A DNA stretch of 64,000 nucleotides from Geobacteraceae bacterium. GTDB lineage: Bacteria > Desulfobacterota > Desulfuromonadia > Geobacterales > Pseudopelobacteraceae. Under the pieces are notes generated by a model, which did not search any database, had not been told where the DNA came from, and saw only the letters and a program-made list of their open reading frames with translations. Shown here piece by piece: positions 8,915 to 17,858 of this stretch; position 1 is the first letter of the stretch; the number at the start of each line of letters is the position of its first letter. The stretch covers positions 62,001 to 126,000 of the forward strand of contig JADKKR010000007.1 in the NCBI GenBank assembly GCA_016720395.1. The letters run 5' to 3'. A program made the translations under genes and the position numbers.

Positions 8915-11133
8915 ATGAGTATCAAGAAGTTTAGTATGTTGCTGTTAAGCGCGTTGTCACTGGCCGCATTGTTAAACGGCTGCGGATCGTCAAGCAAGGA
9001 AAGTGCAATTTCTGCAGGTGATGTAGCCAAGGTAGGCGATACAGCCTGCTTCCAGTGTCATGCTTCGACAGCTGACCCGCTGACAGGCGAGACATTCATT
9101 ACACAGTATCAGCGTTCGAAGCATGCCGTTCTTGGCTGCGAAAGCTGCCACGGTGGAGGCGCTCAGCACAACGGCATCGGTCCTTTCCCGTATGCCTTAA
9201 ACAGTGGATTAAGCGATGCCCAGAAAGCACAACGCTGCGCAATGTGCCACAACGGCACCGATGCACCGCTGAGCAGCTCGGCTAATTTTACTAACGGCAA
9301 CCACGCCAACCCCTTCGGAGCCGAGGAGGCCAAAGAAGCAAAGTGCGCACGATGCCACGGCCATGAAGGCGCAATCCTCTATGGCAAAGAAGGCTTTACC
9401 GGCGATAATCAATTCTCAATAACGCCGCTTATCAGCCAGTACTGCCCCGCGACCCGGAGACCTTCAGCACCATCAAGTGCGCCACCTGTCATGAGCATGG
9501 CGGCAACATCCGTCAAACAAAGACCCGTGATCTCGCTGGAAACATCGTGACCTGGGATCCCAATGGTAACAAAGTTATCGATCAGTTCGACCTCTGCACA
9601 AGCTGCCACAACGTAAACACCAATGAAGGCACATTAATTGGCAGCGGCAACACGCTGTCTATCGCCAATACCGCCGGTGGCACGACCGATGTTCCAACTG
9701 CCGCCTTCTACCACAACACCCGCTGGTTCCGCACCCTGCCTTCAACCCACGTGGACCAGGCAGCATCAGGAACAACCGCTACCGGGACTCTAATAGAGGG
9801 TTATGTCGTTCGTAAAAACACAAAAAACCCTTGCTATGACTGCCACGGTCACGAGTTCAAAGCCAATACACGTGCTGTGGCTGACAGGCCTGAGCGCGGG
9901 GCCACGACCTTTACCGACTGGGCACAGTCGGCGCACGCAGGCAAGCTGTTAACCCAGAAAGTTATTGCCGCAACAGGTCTGTCCGGTACCGCCCAGGTTG
10001 ACGCGGTCATGAAGGCAGGTGTAACCGAAGCCAGCGGTCCGGCCTGGTCACATTACAACTGGGATGACAGCACGGGAACAGCGACTGACAGAAAATCCTG
10101 TCAGCGTTGCCACACCGCAACCGGCGCATCAAATTTCATGAAAAACCCGGCTGGATATAACTCGGCAAATAACAGCTTTACCCACCTGGCCGGTTGGACC
10201 AGCAGCAACAAGAAATCCGATCAGCAGGAACTTCTCTATTGCTGGGGCTGCCACAGCAACGCCGGCACCGGCGCGCTGTATACCCCCGGTGCACGTGTTG
10301 AGACCTATGCTGTTTCAACCACCGGTGATGTACCGGTTACCATTGCCTATCCGGACATCGCCGGTTCAAACGTCTGCATGACCTGCCATGTCGGCCGTGA
10401 AGTCGGCGATACCATCAAGAACGACAGTGACGCAGACGGCGTCCGCAGTTTTGTCAACTCTCACTACCTGACCGCCGGTGGCCAGCTTTTCGGTAAATCC
10501 GGCTATACCTATGCCGGCAGGGATTACACCAATCCCGCCTTCTTCGGGCATGACAAGATCGGCTCTGCTGCTGCCCCCGGAACCGGCTCCAACGGCCCAT
10601 GCGCCGGCTGCCACATGACAAGCCCCAATAAGCACAAATTCACCAACGTCAGCAGCAGCGGTGGTGTTATTACCGCCATTACCAGCAATGCCTGTGCCAC
10701 CTGCCATACCGGTGGTTTTGCCCTGACTCCGGCCTCACTGGCCACTGAACATGAAGAGTACAAGGCTGCACTTGAAGGCGCCAAGGCCGCCCTGGCCTCG
10801 AAGGGGATTTACTTCGGTGAATCACACCCCTATTTCTTCACCGCTACTTATGTACCAGGCGGCTCCAATACCGGTTTCACCAATTGGGCCGGTGTGTACG
10901 GGTTTGACTTCTGGAAAGACACCATGGGTGCTGCCTTCAATGCCAACCTGCTGATCCACGATCCGGGCGGCTACGCCCACAACCGCTTCTACTCCAAGCG
11001 ACTGATATGGGATTCCATCGACTTCATCGATAACGGCATCCTGGATCACTCAGTGCCAGCCACTCTGGCAACACTGTTGACAGGTCAGACCCTGACCGAC
11101 GCCCAGACGTATCTGGGTGCAGTACGACCGTAA
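8915..11133 (+). pseudogene. omcB: OmcB-like dodecaheme outer-membrane lipoprotein cytochrome, frame broken once
   Basis: Two overlapping frames make one gene. The first (from ATG 8915, AAAGGAGG upstream) encodes a lipoprotein signal with lipobox LLNGC and four heme motifs (CFQCH, CESCH, CAMCH, CARCH). It then runs into unrelated sequence and stops at 9550. The -1 frame opens after a TAA at 9406-9408, immediately carries a fifth heme motif CATCH (9478-9492), and continues through seven more (CTSCH, CYDCH, CQRCH, CWGCH, CMTCH, CAGCH, CATCH) to the stop at 11133. The break therefore lies roughly between 9409 and 9440 and fits one missing base. Repaired, it is about 738 residues with 12 hemes, like OmcB. 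A second real protein starting at the ATG-like codon 9547 is unlikely, as it would lack export signals. Confidence 0.85.
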
Positions 11134-11149
11134 CCGTTATCATCCGGAA

Positions 11150-11180
11150 ACCTTCAGGGCAGCCTGCCTGCCCTGAAGGT
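11150..11180 (+). terminator. Strong hairpin after the cytochrome operon
   Basis: Perfect 13-bp stem (11150-11162 with 11168-11180) and 5-nt loop, 16 nt after the omcB stop. It lacks a clear T-run, so it may stabilise the mRNA end or act together with the next hairpin. Confidence 0.5.
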
Positions 11181-11214
11181 GACGTGCCATAGCGATTGCG
11201 GTAACAACGAGTCA

Positions 11215-11245
11215 CAGGAGCCCCGGGAAGATTCCGGGGCTCCTG
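11215..11245 (+). terminator. Second GC-rich hairpin after the cytochrome operon
   Basis: Perfect 12-bp stem (11215-11226 with 11234-11245) with a 7-nt loop. No good T-run follows. Together with the preceding hairpin it probably marks the 3' end of the operon. Confidence 0.5.
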
Positions 11246-11299
11246 CTATATCTGTCCCCTGATTTTTATGAAAGGCACTGAGCGTGCTATACTGAAAAT

Positions 11300-12424
11300 G
11301 TGAAACACATACAACGAACTATACTGCTTTCTTCCTGCCTTGTCGTATCGATAACGGCCCACTCCTTCCTCCTGTCGTCCATCGGGCTAATCGGGGATTT
11401 CGATATTGCGCCGCCCGTAGACAAACTGCCGGTTGTTGACATTGATCTTAACTATCGAACCCTCCCGGGCCTTAACGTGCCTGGTCCCGTGAAAACAGTT
11501 GTTTCAAAGATACCGGTTGACGACGGCAGTCTTCCGCAGGCGAAGCGCAACGAAGAGACATCCCGTATTGCAGCAGCCGGTACGGAGCCAACAAAAATCG
11601 ATGAGGTTATCCCTCCGGCTGCTGATGCTGCAGCCACGAATGAAGCGATGCATCGTGATCAGCCCGGCATCACGCATGCGGGAGCAGCTTGCGCACGGGT
11701 GCCATTTGTCTCCGACCCGCCATTGAGGGCCACCGGCGAATTTCTGGGAACAACTCACGAAAAGCTGGTCTACCGGATCAGTCTGCTGGGTTTGCCGGTC
11801 GGGAGCGCCGAACTGGAGGCAAATAATGAGAAGGGAGAAGTCAGGATCACGCTGCGGGTCAAGTCGGACACAGTGCTTTCCTCAATCTACCCGGTCGATG
11901 ACCTGATCGAAACCCGTCACATCAACGGCAATTTTATTCTGACCAGGATTCAACAACAGGAGGGTGCCTTCAGGGGCGACCGTGGTTTTACCCTCTTTTT
12001 GCGGGACAAAAGCGTTTTCTGGATTGACCGGCTGACAAAGCGCAGCCTGAAGGAGACATTACCGAACTCCGAGGTGGTCGATATCCTTTCCGGACTCTAT
12101 TTCCTTCGCACTCGACCGCTGCAGACCGGAATGACTGAGATGCTGCATATCTATGACAGCGACACCTATGCCGCGGTCCCGGTTAATATAATCCGCCGTG
12201 AGACGGTTCATCTGCCTTTGTTCCGGGAAATACATGCCTTGCTGATTCAGCCGCAACTTAAAACAGAGGGTGTTTTCAGACGAAACGGCGATGTCATGAT
12301 CTGGCTCAGTGACGATCAGTTCAAGGTGCCGGTGAAAGTCGAGACCTCGATCGCCCTCGGACGAATCACTGCCGAGCTTATGTCAGCCGAGTCGAAACAG
12401 CCTGACAAGGGTTCCGTGCAATAA
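11300..12424 (+). CDS. DUF3108 domain-containing exported protein
   Basis: A 374-residue protein starting at GTG 11300. Residues 1-30 are hydrophobic (signal or anchor); residues 45-140 are low-complexity, proline- and alanine-rich. The C-terminal 230 residues match the DUF3108 pattern: LVYRISLLGLPVGSAEL, then an alternating beta-sheet fold with SIYPVDDLIETR and a domain end at VKVETSIALGRITAEL. DUF3108 proteins are predicted periplasmic barrel-like lipid or envelope proteins of unknown function. It precedes mtgA by 42 nt, which suggests a shared envelope transcript. Confidence 0.75.
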   Translation: MKHIQRTILLSSCLVVSITAHSFLLSSIGLIGDFDIAPPVDKLPVVDIDLNYRTLPGLNVPGPVKTVVSKIPVDDGSLPQAKRNEETSRIAAAGTEPTKIDEVIPPAADAAATNEAMHRDQPGITHAGAACARVPFVSDPPLRATGEFLGTTHEKLVYRISLLGLPVGSAELEANNEKGEVRITLRVKSDTVLSSIYPVDDLIETRHINGNFILTRIQQQEGAFRGDRGFTLFLRDKSVFWIDRLTKRSLKETLPNSEVVDILSGLYFLRTRPLQTGMTEMLHIYDSDTYAAVPVNIIRRETVHLPLFREIHALLIQPQLKTEGVFRRNGDVMIWLSDDQFKVPVKVETSIALGRITAELMSAESKQPDKGSVQ

Positions 12425-12466
12425 ATTGTTTTCGCAACCAGTCGATTCTGCTACAACTGTCCTCAC

Positions 12467-13411
12467 ATGAAAAAAATCATCCTCTACGCATTGCTGGTTT
12501 CGATCGCCTATCTGGCCTATATCGCTATTTCGCTGGCGATGAAACCACCGGTTTCCGTCCTTGCGGACAAGAAATTCTCCACCACCATTCAGGTTCGGGA
12601 CTGGCAGGGAAAGTACCATCCCTTTGTAGTCGGCCCCCGAAACCCGCGTTGGACTCCCTCAAGCCGGATTCCGCCGGAGATGAAATGGGCCGTTATTCTG
12701 GCAGAAGATGCCAATTTCTACAAACATGAGGGTTTTGATGTCAAGGCCATCAAGAACGCCATCAAGTATGACCTGGAGAAAAAGAGTCTCAAGCGGGGCG
12801 CCTCCACCATCACCCAGCAGACCGCCAAGAACCTGTTCCTGTCACGCGAGAAGACGGTCACCCGCAAGCTGAAGGAGATCTACCTTGCCTGGCGTATGGA
12901 ACAGGAACTTACCAAGGGGCGCATCATCGAGTTCTACCTGAACGTCGTTGAACTGGGACCGATGGTCTACGGTATCGGCCACGGTGCGCAGTATTACTTC
13001 GGCAAACCGGCTTCGGCCCTGACTCCTCGCGAATGCGCCTTCCTGGCGGCCATGCTGCCCGGACCGCGCATAGCCTACAACCCTTACAAGAACATCGGCA
13101 AGGTGCTTAAACGTTCAGACATGATCCTGAGACTGCTGAGGCAGAACGGAGTGCTCGGGGAAGACGAGTATCAGGCGGCCCTGGCTTCGGAACTCAACAT
13201 CGCCGGACTGCAGCGCAAGGTGGACCAGAGCGTGAATCAGGCGCCGGTGTTCTCCGCATCATCATCGGCACAGCAGAAAGCGGCTGACAAACCTGAAACG
13301 GAGGCGGCCCCGGCAGAAGCGAACAAACCGGCGGCAGGAGACCGCAGCAGCGAAAGCCCTGTCATAAAAACTGAACCGGCCACCGAACAGACCCTGCCGG
13401 AGAAACGCTGA
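12467..13411 (+). CDS. mtgA: Monofunctional peptidoglycan glycosyltransferase
   Basis: GT51-family enzyme that polymerises lipid II into glycan strands. Residues 1-24 form a membrane anchor. The catalytic glutamate region is ILAEDANFYKHEGFD; further family motifs are GASTITQQTAKNLFLS, RKLKEIYLAWRME, KGRIIEFYLN and YFGKPASALTPRECAFLAAM. There is no transpeptidase domain. The last 70 residues are an Ala/Glu/Pro-rich tail absent from short MtgA proteins and probably disordered. It ends 5 nt before the rlmN ATG and is likely cotranscribed with it. Confidence 0.92.
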   Translation: MKKIILYALLVSIAYLAYIAISLAMKPPVSVLADKKFSTTIQVRDWQGKYHPFVVGPRNPRWTPSSRIPPEMKWAVILAEDANFYKHEGFDVKAIKNAIKYDLEKKSLKRGASTITQQTAKNLFLSREKTVTRKLKEIYLAWRMEQELTKGRIIEFYLNVVELGPMVYGIGHGAQYYFGKPASALTPRECAFLAAMLPGPRIAYNPYKNIGKVLKRSDMILRLLRQNGVLGEDEYQAALASELNIAGLQRKVDQSVNQAPVFSASSSAQQKAADKPETEAAPAEANKPAAGDRSSESPVIKTEPATEQTLPEKR

Positions 13412-13416
13412 CGGAC

Positions 13417-14538
13417 ATGACCGGAACCGATCTTAAAAACCTGACCCTGCCTGCCCTGGAACAGTTCCTTCAGGGACAGGGCAAGGAACGCTTCCGCGCC
13501 ACCCAGATCTTCAAGTGGATCTTCCAGAAGGACGCCGGCAACTTCGAGGAGATGACCAACATATCCAAGGACCTGCGCAGGGAATTGTCCGAGACGGCTT
13601 TTATCAGCAATATCGAGCCGGAAGCTGTGGAGCAGGGAGGTGACGGAACACGAAAATACCTCTTCAACCTGGCGGATGGACAAGCTGTGGAAGCTGTCCT
13701 GATACCGATCGAGGGACGCAACACCCTGTGCATCTCTTCCCAGGTCGGCTGCGCCATGGCCTGCGAGTTCTGCCTGACCGGCACCTTCAAGCTCACCCGC
13801 AATTTGACAACAGCCGAAATTGTCAACCAGATCATGGCTGTCAAGCGTGACCTGATCAGGAATCCGCCCTTTCTGGCTGCAGATGCCCGTGAAGCTCTCA
13901 GTTCAGCCGATGATCCGGACGACGGTGACGACGACACTCCGGAGTCGCCGGCCGATATCCGCAATATCGTCATGATGGGCATGGGCGAACCGCTGCACAA
14001 TCTGGACAACGTCATCCCGGCCATCCAGATCATGATTGACGGCAACGGCCTGCAACTCTCCAACCGCCGGGTGACCGTTTCGACGTGCGGCCTGGTGCCT
14101 GAGATGGAGCGACTGGGCCGCGAGGTCCCCAACGTCAACCTGGCCGTATCCCTGAACGCCACGACCGATGAACTGCGCAACCGGATCATGCCGGTAAACC
14201 GGCGCTATCCGCTGAAAGAGCTGTTGCAGGCCTGCCGGGAGTTTCCCCTGCCGGGGCGGCGCAAGGTGACCTTCGAATATGTGATGCTGGGAGGGATCAA
14301 CGATTCCCTTGAGGACGCCAAACGACTTCTGCGGCTGATCAGCGACATCCCCAACAAGGTCAACCTGATCCCCTTCAACGAACATGAAGGGTGCGGCTTC
14401 AAGGCCCCGACCCGTGCGGCAATTGACGCCTTTCACAAATACCTGATCGACCGACACGTGACCGTCATCACCCGCGACAGCCGCGGAGGGGATATCTCGG
14501 CTGCCTGCGGGCAGCTCAAGGGACGACTGCAGAAATAA
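13417..14538 (+). CDS. rlmN: 23S rRNA (adenine-C2) methyltransferase RlmN
   Basis: Radical SAM enzyme that methylates A2503 of 23S rRNA and A37 of some tRNAs. The CxxxCxxC cluster motif is CAMACEFC; the downstream motif is VMMGMGEPLHN, and the C-terminal catalytic cysteine lies in DISAACGQL. At 373 residues it is slightly long because of an acidic insertion of about 30 residues (DDPDDGDDDTPE) just before the GMGEP motif. That insertion is probably a surface loop. The ATG follows mtgA by 5 nt. Confidence 0.95.
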   Translation: MTGTDLKNLTLPALEQFLQGQGKERFRATQIFKWIFQKDAGNFEEMTNISKDLRRELSETAFISNIEPEAVEQGGDGTRKYLFNLADGQAVEAVLIPIEGRNTLCISSQVGCAMACEFCLTGTFKLTRNLTTAEIVNQIMAVKRDLIRNPPFLAADAREALSSADDPDDGDDDTPESPADIRNIVMMGMGEPLHNLDNVIPAIQIMIDGNGLQLSNRRVTVSTCGLVPEMERLGREVPNVNLAVSLNATTDELRNRIMPVNRRYPLKELLQACREFPLPGRRKVTFEYVMLGGINDSLEDAKRLLRLISDIPNKVNLIPFNEHEGCGFKAPTRAAIDAFHKYLIDRHVTVITRDSRGGDISAACGQLKGRLQK

Positions 14539-14555
14539 CCCTGCGCAAAAATTTT

Positions 14556-14684
14556 GCCACAGAGAGCACAGAGTTCTCAGAGGAAAAACAGACCATCTGG
14601 ATACATTCCGATTACACCCTGACAGGTAAATCTGACAAAATGATTTCAGTAGAAAGCTCTCTGTGTCCTCTGTGTCCTTGTGGC
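14556..14684. repeat. Palindromic intergenic element, copy 1 (about 129 bp)
   Basis: Ends in imperfect inverted repeats of about 28 nt (14556-14583 and 14657-14684), built from short units of the type CACAGAG. Copy 2 at 42827-42954 has the same length, the same style of terminal repeats (CACGGAG units) and a shared internal GGTAAATC. It lies between rlmN and its terminator and carries no gene. Confidence 0.65.
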
Positions 14685-14703
14685 TATTCGTCGTTTTAAA
14701 GTT

Positions 14704-14741
14704 AAAGAACCTGCCGGGATTTGAAATCCGGCAGGTTCTTT
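14704..14741. terminator. Bidirectional terminator between rlmN and the helicase gene
   Basis: AAAGAACCTGCCGG pairs with CCGGCAGGTTCTTT around an 11-nt loop. It lies between two converging genes, 24 nt past the helicase stop, with T-rich sequence on each side. Confidence 0.8.
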
Positions 14742-14765
14742 GTTTCAGGCCTGTTTTATGAGGTG

Positions 14766-16136
14766 TCAGATCGAGCTTGAAGGATTGCGTCGGCTGCGGT
14801 ATTCAACCACCGGCTGATGTACCGGTCCGCGGCTGGAGCGTCCGACTGCCGGCTTGGCAGCGCCGGGTTTGGCAGAACCTCCCCAGCTTTTGCCCTGGCC
14901 CGCCGCGGTCTTGGGTTTGCCACCCGGCTTGCCGAAGCGGTTGCCGGCCGATGACCCGGGACGTTTTGCCCCGTTGCCACCGGATACCCTGCGCAGTACC
15001 GACAGCGGCGCCAGTCCCTCGATGTTCTGTTCGGGCAGTTTCTTGCCGATGAAGCGCTCGATGCGCTCCAGGTAGTTCAATTCCGAAGAGGATACAAAGG
15101 AGATGGCAATGCCGTTTGCCCCGGCACGGCCGGTACGGCCGATGCGGTGAACGTAGTCCTCGGCGAAGCGCGGCAGGTCGAAATTGATGACGTGGCTGAT
15201 GCCGTTGACATCCAGGCCGCGGGCGGCAACGTCGGTAGCCACCAGCAGGCGGATCGCCCCGCGGCGCATGCGCTCGATAGTCTTGTTACGGGCGATCTGG
15301 TTCATATCGCCGTGCAGAGCGGCAGCCGGGTAACCGCAGCGGCTGAGTTCGCGGGCCAGTTCATCGGCATCGCGCTTGGTGGCTGAAAAGATGATTGCCC
15401 GGGTCAGGCTGGTGTCGCTGACCAGGTGACGCAGCAGGTCTTTCTTGTGGCTCAGGTTGTCAGCCACATGCAGACGCTGCTCGATCAGGGCGTGCGAAGA
15501 TGTCCTGACAGCCAGTTCGATGCGCAGCGGATTGTTGAGCATCTTCTCCGCCAGGACCAGTACGGATTTTTCCATGGTAGCCGTGAACATAAGGGTCTGA
15601 CGGGCGCTGGGAGCGCGTGACACGATTTTTTCCATGTCCTCGCTGAAACCCATGTCCAGCATGCGGTCGGCCTCGTCCAGAATCAGCATCTCCAGGCGAT
15701 CCAGGCGGATACTGCCGCGCTCCAGGTGATCAAGCAGACGGCCGGGTGTGGCAACGATGATGTCGACCGGCGCCGACAGCAGGCGCAGCTGATCGCGGTA
15801 GGGCATACCGCCCAGGATGGAGCCGCAGCGCAGTCGCATGCCGCGGCCGTATTTGCAGGCCGCATCCATGACCTGGCCGGCCAGCTCACGGGTAGGGGTA
15901 AGGACAAGGATACGCGGTCCTTTTCCGGGAACCGTCGAGGGCACCGTCAGCCGTTCAAGGGCCGGCAGCACAAAGGCCGCGGTCTTGCCGGTGCCGGTCT
16001 GGGCGGTGGCAATCAGGTCATTGCCCTGCATCACGACAGGGATGGACTGTTCCTGGATAGGGGTCGGAACGGTGTAGCCGCAGGCGGTGATCGCCTTGAT
16101 GATGGCCGGGTTGAGATTGAATTCTTCGAAGGTCAT
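14766..16136 (-). CDS. rhlE: DEAD-box ATP-dependent RNA helicase (RhlE-like)
   Basis: A 456-residue RNA helicase for ribosome assembly or mRNA turnover. Motifs in order: Q motif (PTPIQEQSIP), Walker A AQTGTGKT, Ia PTRELAGQ, II DEAD, III FTAT (in place of SAT), and VI HRIGRTGRAG. The C-terminal 75 residues are rich in Gly, Lys, Arg and Ser, a typical RNA-binding tail. The frame runs on to 16265, but ATG 16136 starts the conserved MTFEEF N-terminus and has AAGGAAG upstream. The leader region is long. Confidence 0.92.
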   Translation of the reverse strand: MTFEEFNLNPAIIKAITACGYTVPTPIQEQSIPVVMQGNDLIATAQTGTGKTAAFVLPALERLTVPSTVPGKGPRILVLTPTRELAGQVMDAACKYGRGMRLRCGSILGGMPYRDQLRLLSAPVDIIVATPGRLLDHLERGSIRLDRLEMLILDEADRMLDMGFSEDMEKIVSRAPSARQTLMFTATMEKSVLVLAEKMLNNPLRIELAVRTSSHALIEQRLHVADNLSHKKDLLRHLVSDTSLTRAIIFSATKRDADELARELSRCGYPAAALHGDMNQIARNKTIERMRRGAIRLLVATDVAARGLDVNGISHVINFDLPRFAEDYVHRIGRTGRAGANGIAISFVSSSELNYLERIERFIGKKLPEQNIEGLAPLSVLRRVSGGNGAKRPGSSAGNRFGKPGGKPKTAAGQGKSWGGSAKPGAAKPAVGRSSRGPVHQPVVEYRSRRNPSSSI

Positions 16137-16343
16137 GCGTGTCTTCCTTTTCTGAGCGGTGTCAGGGTTGGAGCGCACACGGGCCGCGGGATCATACACC
16201 ATGATCCGCTGGGCAAAGACGGCAGTATCGCGTGAGCAAAGGCTGTACACTACCGCCATAAACAAGCTTTGCGGTAGTAATCTTCGCCTGCCAAACGTAA
16301 TGCCATGTTCAATAATGGGGATTGAATCAGGGGTCGGTAAGCG
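16137..16343 (-). other. Upstream region of the helicase gene with a hairpin
   Basis: Contains an inverted repeat ACTACCGC/GCGGTAGT (16249-16256 with 16271-16278). Helicase genes of this family often have long structured leaders used in cold response; that role is only inferred here. No further gene is visible. Confidence 0.35.
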
Positions 16344-16610
16344 ATGATCAAAATGAAAACAACGGACACCATGCCGTTGTCTGTGAGACAGTCTAGCCGC
16401 TATTTATATATGTATTTTAAAGTGATTGCAAGCATTTTTTTACCGATGCCGCATGTAGTGCAGTGGAGACCAGCTGCCCACGTCCAGACCATGCTGGGCA
16501 GGCTCATGCCGCAGACAAATCCGCAGTTCAAGCCCATCCCCGCTTTCTCCGTAGACGAGCCTCAAAAAATCGTGCATTATTTGGCATCCCACTTCTCCGG
16601 TACCTTTTGA
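16344..16610 (+). pseudogene. Possible degenerate hydrolase fragment, 88 codons
   Basis: Weak candidate. The frame ends 7 nt before the deacetylase start and contains a WRPAAHVQTMLGRLMP stretch. This loosely resembles the N-terminal ...HLQT... motif of YheT-type alpha/beta hydrolases, followed directly by what could be a hydrolase C-terminal helix (EPQKIVHYLASHF). An internally deleted remnant would explain this. There is no convincing ribosome binding site, and it may not be expressed. Confidence 0.25.
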
Positions 16611-16617
16611 GGTCAGC

Positions 16618-17757
16618 GTGTCAACCGCCCGTACCGCACTGATATTCTCGCCGCTCTTCGGAGACTACAGCTACGGTGACGACCACCCCTTCAAGCTGCA
16701 GCGCTATCATGCGGCCCGTGACCTGATGGAGGCTTACGGCCTGCTGAAGCTGCCCGGTATGGAGATTCGTGACTGCCGCCCGGTGGATGAAGAACTGGTG
16801 CTGAGCTTTCATGATCCTGCCTACATCGCCAGACTGAAGGAGTTCAGCGCTTCGAGTGAGCCGCGGGCAGACTTTCGTTTCGGACTGGGAGATGCAGATT
16901 GTCCGGTCTTCCAGGGGCTGTATGACTGTGCAGCTCTGGGAGCCGGTGCGACCTTCGAGGCCGCCCGGCTGGTTGAGGAGGAGGGTTTCGACATAGCCTT
17001 CAATCTTGCGGGAGGATGGCACCACGCACATCGCGCCAAGGCGTCGGGATTCTCCTATCTGAACGATGCCGTCCTGGCCATCAACTGGCTGGTAGGCCGG
17101 GGCAGGCGGGTGGTATACCTGGACATCGACGCTCACCACGGCGACGGGGTGCAGGAAGGCTTCTACGACAGCGACCGCGTGCTGACAATCTCACTGCACG
17201 AGAGCGGCATCTACTTTTTCCCCGGGTCAGGATTCGAGGACGAGATCGGAGAGGGGGCGGGAAAGGGCTATTCTGTCAATGTGCCGCTGCTTGCCCATAC
17301 CGACGACGCCCTCTACATGAAGGCCTTTGACGAGGTGGCCTACCCGCTGATCGCCGCCTATGATCCTGATATCATTGTCACCCAGATCGGTGCCGATACC
17401 TTCCGAACCGACCCGCTCACCCGGCTGGAGATCACGACCCACAGTTACAGCTACATCATGCGCAAACTCAAGGCACTCAGGATTCCCTGGGTAGCCCTGG
17501 GAGGTGGCGGATACGATCTGCTGAACACCGCGCGCGCATGGACCATCGCCTGGGCTGAGATGAATGGAGTCAGGCTCGACCCGCGACTGCCGGATGCGTT
17601 TGTCCGGAAGATCAGGCAGTTGGGGTATCCGCACCGTTCCCTGCTTGATGCGATGCACTGGTCGGAAGAATATGAACGCAATCTTGCGCTGGTCGCTGTG
17701 GAAAAAAGCATTGCCAGGCTCAGGGAAACGGTTTTTCCTGGTATACTTGCCCTTTAA
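16618..17757 (+). CDS. acuC: Histone deacetylase-family (AcuC-like) deacetylase
   Basis: Zinc-dependent deacetylase of the arginase/deacetylase fold, 379 residues; bacterial AcuC removes acetyl groups from proteins such as acetyl-CoA synthetase. Seen: LAGGWHHAH (catalytic histidine pair), DIDAHHGDG (zinc ligands Asp and His), IGADTF (third zinc ligand Asp), and a terminal GGGGYD loop with the catalytic-site glycines. The start is GTG 16618, with TTGAGG upstream. It precedes the TPR gene by about 100 nt. Substrate is not predictable from sequence. Confidence 0.9.
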   Translation: MSTARTALIFSPLFGDYSYGDDHPFKLQRYHAARDLMEAYGLLKLPGMEIRDCRPVDEELVLSFHDPAYIARLKEFSASSEPRADFRFGLGDADCPVFQGLYDCAALGAGATFEAARLVEEEGFDIAFNLAGGWHHAHRAKASGFSYLNDAVLAINWLVGRGRRVVYLDIDAHHGDGVQEGFYDSDRVLTISLHESGIYFFPGSGFEDEIGEGAGKGYSVNVPLLAHTDDALYMKAFDEVAYPLIAAYDPDIIVTQIGADTFRTDPLTRLEITTHSYSYIMRKLKALRIPWVALGGGGYDLLNTARAWTIAWAEMNGVRLDPRLPDAFVRKIRQLGYPHRSLLDAMHWSEEYERNLALVAVEKSIARLRETVFPGILAL

Positions 17758-17858
17758 GGCGGCGTGGCAGACAGTGCGGTTCCATCAACGCCGCGGGAAC
17801 GGAAGAATGAATCCCAGCAGTTGCACCGACATACCACCAGAAGACAACAGGAGCAGTG

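Noticed and set aside
9406..9440. Programmed -1 frameshift in the omcB-like gene
   Set aside because: No X XXY YYZ slippery heptamer or clear downstream pseudoknot was seen, so a mutation or sequence error is simpler.
9547..11133. 528-codon frame as an independent cytochrome
   Set aside because: It lacks a signal peptide, starts in the middle of a heme protein, and the preceding region in the same frame carries a CATCH motif; it is the rest of the frameshifted omcB-like gene.
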